Shown here: positions 43,884 through 53,600 of the stretch, one piece after another
Numbering within the stretch: the stretch's first letter is position 1
Layout: the number at the start of each line of letters is the position of its first letter
Assembly (NCBI RefSeq): GCF_018829635.1
Contig: NZ_JAHKKG010000010.1
Span: 389,146 to 453,145, forward strand
Source of the DNA: Paractinoplanes bogorensis
GTDB taxonomy: Bacteria > Actinomycetota > Actinomycetes > Mycobacteriales > Micromonosporaceae
Direction of reading: 5' to 3'
DNA: 64,000 nucleotides
Notes under the pieces: model-generated
The model's database searches: none
What the model was told of the DNA's origin: nothing
Seen by the model: only the letters and a program-made list of their open reading frames with translations
Translations under genes and position numbers: made by a program

Positions 43884-44756
43884 ATGAAGGCAGTGCGTTT
43901 CCACTCGTACGGGGAACCGGCCGTTCTGATTCACGAAGACGTCGAGCGGCCCGTGGCCGGTGCCGGTCAGGTGCTGATCCGGGTTGCGGGCACCTCGTTC
44001 AACGGTGTCGACGGCAACATCCGGGCCGGGTTCATGCAGGGGCCGATCCCGGTCACGCTGCCGCACACGCCGGGCATCGACGTGTCGGGCACGGTCGCCG
44101 AGGTCGGCGCGGGCGTGACCGGTATCGCGGCCGGCGATCGGGTGATCGGGTTCCTGCCGATGACCGGGGACGGCGCGTCCGCGGAGTACGTCGTGGCCCC
44201 GGCCGAGATCCTCGCGCCGGCACCCACCACCGTGCCGCTGGCCGATGCGGCGGCGCTGCCCGCCGTGGGTCTGACCGCGTGGCAGGCGCTGTTCGAGCAC
44301 GCCAAGCTGACCGCCGGTCAGCGCGTGCTGATCAACGGCGCGGCCGGGGCGGTCGGCGGCTACGCGGTTCAGCTGGCCGGGAGCGCCGGCGCCCACGTCA
44401 TCGCCAAGACCGGCCCCGGCAGCATCGAGCTGACAGAGAAGGTCGACGTGGTGCTCAACCTCGCGCCGATCGAGCCGGCCGAGCTGGCCGGGCTCCTCGA
44501 CCTGATCGGGGACGGCGGCGTGCTCGTCAACACCACGGTGTGGATGCCCGCCCCGAGTGACGAGCAACGCGGCGTACGGGGAATCGATCTTTATGTCCGT
44601 AGCGACGCGGCCCAGCTCGGGCACCTGGCCGAGTTGGTCGACGCCGGCGACCTGCGGATCGACGTCGCGCAGCGGTTCCCGCTGGCCGAGCTGCCCACCG
44701 TGCATGCGCAGGCCGCCGCCGGGCACCTGCACGGCAAGACCGTCATCACGATCTGA
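43884..44756 (+). CDS. NADP-dependent zinc-free oxidoreductase (quinone reductase-like MDR)
   Basis: This 290-residue medium-chain reductase without zinc ligands has MKAVRFHSYGEPAVL, SFNGVDGNIRAGFM, LPHTPGIDVSGTVAEVGAGVTG and the coenzyme site INGAAGAVGGYAVQLAGSAGAHVIA. It probably reduces quinones or unsaturated carbonyls with NADPH. It is somewhat short (many relatives are 310-330) but complete. The downstream cupin gene follows after 19 bp, forming an operon behind the twin palindromes. Confidence 0.88.
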   Translation: MKAVRFHSYGEPAVLIHEDVERPVAGAGQVLIRVAGTSFNGVDGNIRAGFMQGPIPVTLPHTPGIDVSGTVAEVGAGVTGIAAGDRVIGFLPMTGDGASAEYVVAPAEILAPAPTTVPLADAAALPAVGLTAWQALFEHAKLTAGQRVLINGAAGAVGGYAVQLAGSAGAHVIAKTGPGSIELTEKVDVVLNLAPIEPAELAGLLDLIGDGGVLVNTTVWMPAPSDEQRGVRGIDLYVRSDAAQLGHLAELVDAGDLRIDVAQRFPLAELPTVHAQAAAGHLHGKTVITI

Positions 44757-44775
44757 GCGACTGGAGAGCGCACCG

Positions 44776-45276
44776 ATGATTCCCGCTGACGACCCGAACC
44801 GCTCGCTCACCGTGGCCAACCCCGACGACCCGGGTACGACCTTCATCTCGCTGGTCGGCAACACCTACGCCATGCTGATCACCGGCGAGCAGACCAACGG
44901 CCAGTACTGCCTGATCGACATGCGGGTGCCCGACGGCGGTGGCCCGCCCCCGCACCGGCACGACTTCGAGGAGATGTTCACGATTCTCGAGGGCGAGATC
45001 GAGTTCACCTTCCGCGGCGCGCAGCACATCGTACGGGCGGGCTCGACGGTCAACATCCCGGCCAACGCGCCGCACCACTTCCGCAACGTCTCCGGCGCCC
45101 CGGCCCGCATGCTCTGTATGTGCACCCCGGCCGGCCAGGACGAGTACTTCGCCCGGATCGGCGACGCCGTCGACGGCTGGGACGCGCCGCCGCCGCAGCT
45201 CTCCCCCGACGAGCAGGCCGAGCGGCGCCGGCTCGCGGGCGAACTGGCCTCGACGTACCGCAGCGAGTTCCTGTAG
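44776..45276 (+). CDS. Cupin-domain protein
   Basis: This 166-residue single-domain cupin has motif 1 GGPPPHRHDFEEMFTILEGEIEFTFRG (two His and one Glu as metal ligands) and motif 2 VNIPANAPHHFRNVSGAPARML (the fourth ligand His). A helical C-terminal tail of unknown role follows. Small cupins of this type bind metals and often act as quercetinase-like dioxygenases, isomerases or sensors. Co-transcription with the reductase suggests a shared redox substrate. Confidence 0.88.
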   Translation: MIPADDPNRSLTVANPDDPGTTFISLVGNTYAMLITGEQTNGQYCLIDMRVPDGGGPPPHRHDFEEMFTILEGEIEFTFRGAQHIVRAGSTVNIPANAPHHFRNVSGAPARMLCMCTPAGQDEYFARIGDAVDGWDAPPPQLSPDEQAERRRLAGELASTYRSEFL

Positions 45277-45286
45277 GCCGCCCGCA

Positions 45287-45316
45287 CGGCGCCGGAGCAC
45301 GGGGGCTCCGGCGCCG
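45287..45316. terminator. Bidirectional terminator between cupin and EF-G-like genes
   Basis: CGGCGCCGGAG (45287-45297) and CTCCGGCGCCG (45306-45316) are perfect 11-base arms with an 8-nt loop. They fill the 47-bp gap between two convergent genes. Confidence 0.75.
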
Positions 45317-45323
45317 CGTTCGG

Positions 45324-47216
45324 TCAGGCCGCTCGACGGTAGCCGGCGGGCCGGGTGGTGAAGGTTCCGCGGCCGTGCGTACGGCTGCGCAACTGGGTCG
45401 CATAGCCGAACAGCTCGGCCAGCGGCACCACCGCGGTCACCGCCCGCCCGGTCGAGCCGGTGACCTGACCGCGGCGGGCGGACAGGTCACCGAGCACGGC
45501 GCCCAGAGCCTCGGCCGGTGCGGCCACCGTGACCTCGGCGACCGGCTCGAGCACGCTCAGCTCGCATCCGGCCAGCGCCGCCCGCAACCCGAACCGGCCC
45601 GCCGCCCGGAACGCCACCTCGGACGAGTCCTTCGGGTGGGTCGCGCCGTCGGTCAGGGTGACCGCGAGGCCCACCACCGGATGCCCGGCGAGCGGTCCGG
45701 CCACGAGGGCGTCCCGGCAACCGGCTTCGACCGCCCGGACGTACTCGCCCGGTACCCGCCCACCGGTCACGGTGGACGCGAACGAGAAGCCGGTGCCCTC
45801 GACCGGTTGGACGTCGAGCGTGACGTGGGCGAACTGACCGGGGCCGCCGTCCTGCTTGACGTGCCGGTAGAGCACCCCGGTCACGCCCCGCACGACCGCT
45901 TCCCGCAGCGCGACCTGCGGCCGGCCCACGGTCACCCGCAGACCGGTTGCCTGCTGCAGCCGCGTCACCGTCACCTCCAGATGCAGTTCGCCGAGCCCGG
46001 AGAGCAGGATCTGCCCGGTCTCGGAGTCCGTCCGTACGGCCAGCGAAGGGTCCTCGTCGACCAGCGCGGTCAGGGCCGGCAGCAGGCGTTGCGCGTCGGC
46101 CCGGGTCCGCGCTTCGACGGCGACCGACACCAGCGGCGGCGCCGTGACGGCCGCCTCCAGCAGCACCGGATGGTCGCGGGCCGACAGCGTCGTGCCGGCC
46201 CGGGCCTGTTTCAGCCCGGCCACCGCGACGATGTCACCGGCCACGGCCCGGTCGATGTCCTCGTGCCGGTCGGCCTGAACCCGCAGCACCCGGGCCACCC
46301 GTTCGGCCCGGCCCGCGCCCGCGTCCCACACCGTGTCCCCCTTGGCGATCACGCCGTCGTAGACCCGCACGTACGCCAGTCGCCCGGCCCGCTTGAACAC
46401 CAGCGCCGCCAGGGACGCGTCCGGCCGGCCCGCCGGAGCCGGCAGGTAGTCGACCACGGCGTCGAGCAGCGGTTCGACGCCGACGTTGCGGTAGGCCGAC
46501 CCGCACAGCACCACGACCGCGTCCCCGGCCCGGGTCAGTTCGCGCAGCGCCGCGCGCAGGGTGTCATCAGACATCGCGCCCAGCTCCTCCAGTGCCCCGG
46601 CATGCCGCTCGGCCACCTGTTCCTCCAGCTCCCGCCGGGCCTGCCGGGTGGCCGGATCGTCCGCCGGTTCCTCGTGCAGAACGCCGTCGGGCCAGGTGAG
46701 CCGGCGCATGCCGACCAGATCGACCACGCCGATGTGGCCGATCGGCACCTGCACGACCAGGGGCGTGGCCTCCAGCCGGTCGCGGATGGAGGCGACCGCC
46801 GCGGCGAAGTCGGCCCCGGCCCGGTCGAGCTTGTTGACGAAGGCGATCCGGGGCACGGCGTACCGGTCGGCCTGCCGCCACACCGATTCCGACTGCGGCT
46901 GCACCCCGGCGACAGCGTCGAAGACCGCGACCGCGCCGTCGAGCACGCGCAGCGACCGTTCCACCTCGTCGGCGAAGTCGACGTGGCCCGGGGTGTCGAT
47001 CAGGTTCAGCCGGTGGCCGGCCCAGTCGCAGCTGACCGCGGCGGCGAAGATGGTGATGCCACGTTCGCGCTCCTGCGGGTCGAAGTCGGTGACCGTCGTG
47101 CCGTCGTGCACCTCACCGCGCTTGTAGGTGGCGCCGGTGCTGAACAGGATGCGTTCGGTCAGGGTGGTCTTTCCGGCATCGACGTGGGCGAGGATGCCGA
47201 TATTGCGTACGCGCAT
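45324..47216 (-). CDS. Elongation factor G-like translational GTPase (paralogue, ~630 aa)
   Basis: The 630-residue protein has G1 AHVDAGKTTLTERIL (residues 10-24), the switch region RERGITI, G3 DTPGHVDF, G4 NKLDRAGADF and G5 CGSAYRNVGVEPLLD. EF-G domains II-V follow, including GELHLEVTVTRLQ and a terminal RSRTHGRGTFTTRPAGYRRA. It is shorter than housekeeping EF-G (~700) and has none of the usual str-operon neighbours, so it is an accessory paralogue. Candidates are a ribosomal-protection protein (Tet(M)/OtrA class) or an EF-G-like recycling/stress factor; the G5 and C-terminus look more EF-G-like. Its own ribosome site is weak, and a strong-RBS leader ORF lies upstream. Confidence 0.85.
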   Translation of the reverse strand: MRVRNIGILAHVDAGKTTLTERILFSTGATYKRGEVHDGTTVTDFDPQERERGITIFAAAVSCDWAGHRLNLIDTPGHVDFADEVERSLRVLDGAVAVFDAVAGVQPQSESVWRQADRYAVPRIAFVNKLDRAGADFAAAVASIRDRLEATPLVVQVPIGHIGVVDLVGMRRLTWPDGVLHEEPADDPATRQARRELEEQVAERHAGALEELGAMSDDTLRAALRELTRAGDAVVVLCGSAYRNVGVEPLLDAVVDYLPAPAGRPDASLAALVFKRAGRLAYVRVYDGVIAKGDTVWDAGAGRAERVARVLRVQADRHEDIDRAVAGDIVAVAGLKQARAGTTLSARDHPVLLEAAVTAPPLVSVAVEARTRADAQRLLPALTALVDEDPSLAVRTDSETGQILLSGLGELHLEVTVTRLQQATGLRVTVGRPQVALREAVVRGVTGVLYRHVKQDGGPGQFAHVTLDVQPVEGTGFSFASTVTGGRVPGEYVRAVEAGCRDALVAGPLAGHPVVGLAVTLTDGATHPKDSSEVAFRAAGRFGLRAALAGCELSVLEPVAEVTVAAPAEALGAVLGDLSARRGQVTGSTGRAVTAVVPLAELFGYATQLRSRTHGRGTFTTRPAGYRRAA

Positions 47217-47270
47217 GATCTCGATCTTTCGGCTGTGGTGTGGACGACGACAGCGCCCGCCCGGCCGCGA

Positions 47271-47363
47271 TCAGAACAGCGGTCGGGAACGTCCAGCCCC
47301 GGTGGCGCGGCCGGAGCCGGGCACACCAGACACGAGGATCAGGTCGAATCGGCGGGTGGGCAT
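47271..47363 (-). CDS. Small ORF (30 aa) upstream of the EF-G-like gene, possible leader peptide
   Basis: An ATG at 47363 has GGGAGGAG six bases upstream, far better than the site of the following EF-G-like gene. It opens a 30-codon frame beginning MPTRRFDLILVSG and ending SRPLF. The stop is 54 bp before the EF-G-like start. Strong translation of a short frame ahead of a translational GTPase is the typical layout of antibiotic-responsive attenuators. No homology is recognised, and it could be a chance frame. Confidence 0.45.
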   Translation of the reverse strand: MPTRRFDLILVSGVPGSGRATGAGRSRPLF

Positions 47364-47638
47364 GACTGCTCCTCCCGCACTCACGATGACCTCACAACGA
47401 CAGTGCCGAGGATACGAACCGACGCCGATCCCCGTCCATCGGTATTCGGTCCGGCGTGACCAGCACCTGGACGCGTCGGCATCATCGGGTGTCGATCTTC
47501 GCGAATGTTCGCACAGGACGAAGGTCGCTCGCCATCCACGGTTCAGGTCACTCAACCGGCTGTATGGATCTGGGTGTTCCGGCTAGCCGGGCCGGACGAT
47601 GGGTACGTCCACGGCTGAGTGGCGGAGGGAGCCGGTGG

Positions 47639-50600
47639 ATGACCGACGACGGGCTCGACCAAGATCCGATTCGGATGCTCGCACGAGAGCAGATGGCGGT
47701 CGGATGGGGGCAGATGGCCGCGTACGGCCGGACCACCGATCCCGATCATCTGGACGCGGCGATCCGCGCCTGGGATACGGTCGTCGAACTGGGCCGCGCC
47801 TCCCCTTTCCCGGAGCTCGGCGCCGTGGAACGTGCGGCCGAGAACTGTTACCTGATGCGCTGGCGGCTCCGCCATGACACGGCTGACCTCGATCGCGTCC
47901 TCGCCGGGCGCCAGCACCTCGACAACCTGCCGGTTGACAGTCCCGACGACGCGGTTCTGCACCAGGCACTGGTGGCCGAGGCGCTGCAGGCAAGGTTCGA
48001 CGAGCACGGCCGCATTGCTGATCTCGACGAATCGACCGACCGGCTACGGCAGGCCCTGGGCTCCAGTGGCGATGACAGTCAGTGGCGTCCGGTCATCGAG
48101 GCCCAGCTCCTCCGCAACGAGGTGACCCGGCGCATCCTGACGGACGAGCAGTTCACCGCCTCGATCTCCGCCATCGCCGGCGAGACGGACGACGAGCTCG
48201 TCCTCCAGATCCGCGCCATGGGCTATTTCATGCGGTATCGAGCCGGCGGCCCGCGAAGCGACGCCCGCGAAGCGATCGCTCTGTACGACCGGGCGATGCG
48301 GGTCGCCCCGGATCCCGAATCCGCCGCCAAGATCGAGCTCTCCGTCGGTGGCGTCCAGGCCGCCCTGTTCGAACGCACCGGCGCCGCAGCCGACCTGGAT
48401 GAGGCGATCGCCCGGTACACGCGCGCGGTCGGCACACTCCGGGACACGAAGAAGTTCCGTGAAGGGCTGGTCCACCTGCTCAACGCCTGCACCACGCGAA
48501 TCCAGGCCGGTATCGAGCCACCCGACCACGCCGCAGCGCTCGACGTCATGCGCCGCCATGTTGACGATGACCGCCTCGATGCGACGGCCCGGGTCCAGAT
48601 CCGGATCAGCATCAGCTTCCAGCTGCAGCACCGGGCCCGCCATGATCGAAGCCGAGAGGACGTCACCGCGGCCGTGACCGAAGCCCGCCGGGCGGTCGCC
48701 GAGGCGGCCGGCACCGGGCAGGCCGCCGTCGCGCTGTCCCAGTTGGCCACCGCACTGGCCCTCAATCTGGAACTCTTCGGCGACGACTCCGATGTGCGGG
48801 AGACGGCCCGCGTGGCCGAGAAGGCGGCCAAGGGCTCGGCAGAGGACGATGCGGCGCGCGTCCTCCGCCATCTCAACGCCGCCCGCCTGTGGACCGCCGT
48901 CGGCCGGCGGGATCAGGATCGGACAGCCCTGGACCGGGCGCTCACCCTGCTGGCAGCGGTGGTCCACCTCGATCATGAGCTGCAGCCGGCCATCCTGCTC
49001 CAGGTGCAGCTGACGCGTCGCGAACGCCTCCGGGTGACCGAGGACCCGGCTGATCTGGACGCTGCCGTCGAGGCCGGGCTCGCGTTGTGGAACTCGCCGG
49101 CGTCCCAGGCCGGGGCGCATTCGATCCAGTCGGCCCTCGAGCTCGGCGAGATGCTGCGCCTGCGCGGGAGCCTCAACCGCAGTACCGCCGACCTCGAGGC
49201 GGCCTACCAGGTCGGCATGACGGTGGCGTCGATGTCGGCGGATGAGCAGTCCGACACGTCCGAGGTTCTGTACCGCATGGTGGCGCTCCCGTCCCGGGCG
49301 CTGTTCGATCTGACCGACGACTCCCATCATCTCGACCGGGCAATCGAAGCCGCCGCTCGCGCCACCGAGACCCCTACCGACCCGCACGACGCTGTGGAGT
49401 TCTGCATCGGTCTCGCCCAGATGCTGCGTGATCGATTCGACCGGCGGGAGAGCGGGACCGGCGACGACGATCTGCGAACGGCGATCCGGCACTACGAGAC
49501 GGTGCTGGCCCGGCCCGATCTCGGGGACGACGACCGTCCACGGCTGCTGATCGAACTGGCGGGCACTCTCCACCTGGCCTTCCGGGCCGGCCACAGTCCG
49601 GCCGACGGCCGTACGGCGTTGACGCATGCCCGGGCCGCCGCCACGAGTTCCGCCGCCGGCGACCGGCTCCGTTCGCACGCGTGGGCGCTCTGCGCCGAAC
49701 TGGCCGTCGCCTTCGTCGTGGCGTCCGATCCGTCGGTGACCGTCGACGACGCCGTCCGGTTCGGCCAGTCCGCCGTCGACACCGACGGCGCATCAGCGGG
49801 CGCCTACCCCCGATGGTCGCTCTATCGAGCGCTGGCCCTGAGGTACGACCGGAACAACGACGAGTCCGACTTCACCCGGGCTCTGGCCGCCTTGGCGCCG
49901 GTCGGTGCCGACGCCGGGAACGCCGACCGCGCCGACGCACTGGCCGACGCCGCGCGTCTCCATCACCTGCGTTACCGCCGGCGGCACGAGCGCCACGACC
50001 TCGATCGCGCGATCGACCTGCTGCGGGAGGCCGTCACGGCGGCCGGGCCGGAATCGGAGAACCTGATCCAGTGGGCCGCCGATCTGTACGACCTCCGTCG
50101 TACGACCCCCGCCGGCACGGAGGAGGCGGACGACAGCGAGGCGGGGCGGCATGCCATCGCCGCGCAGGAGCTGTCCGAGCAGTTCGGCGCCGGCCGTGAT
50201 CCCGCCCTGGGCGAGTCGGCCGTCGCGGCGTGGTTCGCGGCTGCGCTCCTCGACCCGGACCGCTACGGACCGGGCCTGGCCGCCGCGGCCCGATCGGCCG
50301 TCAACGACACCGCCGACCTTCGCACGCTGCACGGCCTCTACTTTCGTCTCGCCTGGACGCAGGACCGGCCGACCTGGCCTCAGGAGGCCGTCGTCCTGGT
50401 GGAACTGCTCCGCCGGCGCTGGCGAGCCGGCCTGGAGCCCTCCGCCGCGGAGGCGCTGGCCACCGCCGCCCGACTGTTGCGGGGCCGGTCGACCGATCCG
50501 CGGCTCGTCCTGCATTGCGCCGACTCCCTGTTCGAGCTGTTCAGCCTGAGCGGGGAATCGTCCCAGCTGAGCGCGGCCATCGAGTCCTACCAGGCGGTAC

Positions 50601-53600
50601 GACCGGATCCCGTGGAACCGGCCATGGCAGAGCACGTTCGCCGCCAGCTGGAGACCGCGCACAAGCACATCGACGATCCGTTGAACCGGGCGCGCGCCGC
50701 CGCCGACCGCGCCCACGCCGACTTTCTGGGCGACCAGTCGGCGGAGAGCTCGGCCGCACTGCTCGTGGCCACCCGTGCAGCGGTGGCTCTGGCCCCGGCC
50801 GGACACTCCGAGCACGCCAATCTGATGGCCAACGTGGCCAACGTGGCCAACGCCGCGCTCCTGGTCGCCCAGTTCACCCGCGACGCCGCGTCCGCGGGTG
50901 AGGCGGTCACCGCCGCGCGGGCGGCAGCCGGCGCCGCCGACACCGATCGCTTCCGGGCCAAGGGGAGGTACGCACTGGCCGCCGCCCTGATGCTGGCCGT
51001 GCGGACGTCTTTCGACGCCGACGCGCTGAAGGAGGCCCTGACCTTGGCGGCCGGGCTGCTCGACGACGAGTCGTACGCCGCCGCGGCCCAGGGCCTGATG
51101 GCCGAGCTCATGATGGACGGGCAGTCCGACGAGGACGGCGACCGCGACCTGCATCGCATCGTGCAGTACGCCCGCGAGGCGGTGGCCGGACTCGACGAGA
51201 TGTCAGTCGCCCGCGACGGGACAGTCCTGACTCTCGTACGAGCCCTCTTCCGCCGGTTCGCGTCGACCCGGGACCTGGACGATCTGGCCGAGGCACTCCG
51301 TCAGATCGAGGTGGGCAACCGTGGCATCGCCGCCGGTGCCCGCCGCCTGGCCGACGGTCTGGACGACCCGTCCCGCCGTCCGCCTCCGGAGATCATCCTG
51401 GAAGGTCTGGAACCCGGAGCCGCCGACAAACTCGCCGAGCTCGCGGTCGGGCTGGTCCCGCTCGTCGACGACGACCTGGCCGAGTGGCTGATCGGCCTGC
51501 GTCTTCATCTGATCGATCCGGGCGTCGCCTCCCACGCCCGCCAGCGCTATCTGGTCAGCGCGGCCCGCGGGTTGAAGGACGAGCATCCGTCGCTGGCCCT
51601 GCGGTTCCTGCGACGCGCCACCGCCGAGCTGGCCGGGATGAACGACCGTGACGCGCGGACGGGCGCAGCTCAGGCCTGGTCGATGATCGGCGGGATCACG
51701 GAGTCGGCCGAGGACTGGCCGGCGGCCTTCGACGCCTACGAGCGCGCCCGGAACCTCTACCGCCACATGGGCGAGAGGGCCTCGGAGATCTACCAGCTGC
51801 GCGACATGGCGGTGGTGTGCACGAAGCGGGGCGATGAGGAGTCGGCGCTCGCCTACTTCGACGAGGCGCTCCGTGCGAACGAGGCCCTCCACAAGTCCGC
51901 GGGATCCGGGCCGGACACCCTCCAGCCGGAGTTGCTGATGCTGTCGGCCCCCAGCGCCGCGCCGGAGGAGTCGGCCCGGCGCATGGATCGTGCCATCGCG
52001 CTCTGGACGGCGGCCGGCAATCGGGGCCAGGCGCACCACGGCCACGTCTCGCGCGCGATGCTGGCCGTCGCTCAGCACGACGCCGCGACCGCCGTCCGCA
52101 ATGCCCACGCCGCGGCCGACCTGGCCGCATCGGCCTCGATGGCCGAGGACAGCTATGTCGTCGTCTGGCGGTCGATGATGGGCGGCGGGATGACGGAGGA
52201 GGCCCGCGCCCTCGAGGAGCCGACCGCCGCCCTGTTCCGCCGCTCCGGAGAACTGCCGCGCGCGGCCCACGCGCTCTACAGCTTCGCCCTGGCTCGGCAG
52301 GCCGCCGGCGACCGGGACGGTGCCCTGTCGTCCATGGCCGCCGCGAAGCAGGAGTTCCAGGCGCTCGACGACCTGGACGGCGTCGCCGCGGTCGACGGCC
52401 GGATCGCCGGACTGCACCTCGAGTCCCGGGACTTCGATCAGGCGGTGGCCAGCTTCCGGAGCGCCGCCGAGCAGTTCGCCGCGGCCGGGAAGTGGGACAA
52501 AGCGGCGCTCGGCTATCGCAACGCCGCCATCCTGCGTCTCGACCTGGAGGTCACCGAGCCCGCTGCCCTCTCCTCGCAGAACCGCGAAGCCGCGCTGGCG
52601 GATCTCGACAAGGCCGACGAATTCGCCGAGCGCTCCGGCGATCCGTCCGTACGGCTGTACATCCTGCTCGGACGGGCCAAGCTCGACGGGGAGGCCGGCG
52701 ACCACGCCCGGGCCGCGGAACGGCTGGCCGAGGCAACCCGCCTGGCCGGCGGCGATGCCCTGGCGACAGCAATGATCGAAGAAGTGAAAGCTGAGCTCGC
52801 CGAGGCACGCGGCGACCTGACCGGGGAGCAGGAGGCCCTGGAGAGCGCTCGCGACTACTTCGAGCGGGCGGGGAAACCAAGTTCGGCCGGAACCGTCGCT
52901 CGCCGGTTGGCGCTTGTCTACGAGAAGTCGGGCGACATCCGCCGCGCCCGGGCATCCATGCAGTTCGCCCTCGACAACGTCGACACCGACGACGCGGCGG
53001 ACATCGCCCGGACCGTCCAATCAGTGACTTTCTCGTCACCGCGACTGCTCGACGCCATGCGGGCCAGGATCGCGCTCTGGGACCTCCGGCTGGGCGACGC
53101 GCGCCGGAGTCGCGAGGAGCTGGACGGGCTCTCGACGGAGCACCTGACTCCAGAACGACAGAGCTACTTCGCCGCCGATCGAGCGATACGAGCCGCCCAC
53201 GACAGTGGCGATCTGGCGACCGCCCTCACCCTCGGGCAGGAGGCACTCTCCGTCACCTCGGATCCCGAACTGCGATCGCTGCTGCTGCACGATCTCAGCC
53301 CGACCGCGCGTAATCTCGGCCGGCTCGAGCTGGCCTACGACTACGCCAAGGAAGGTGCCGAGGTCACCGAGGACCCATCGCTCAAGATCGCCCACCTGCG
53401 GAACCTGGGATCGGCGGCCCGCGTCCGCGGACGCGTGGCGGAGGCGGTCGATGCGCTGGAGCAGGCGGCCGCCCTGATCCCGACCACCGACCGGTCCGAG
53501 CCGAGTAACGAGCTGGATGTGCTCAACTCGCTCGCCCTCGCCCTGATCGACAGCGGCGACTGGTCGAAGGCCCAGACAGTCATCGACGACGGCCTGCGCC

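Noticed and set aside
45324..47216. Calling the EF-G-like gene a tetracycline resistance gene outright
   Set aside because: The G5 motif (CGSAYRN) and C-terminal end are closer to EF-G than to Tet(M)/OtrA by eye; only an alignment or resistance test would decide.
45120..47459. 779-codon open frame antisense to the EF-G-like gene
   Set aside because: It is another GC-driven shadow; the GTPase motifs on the other strand are unambiguous.
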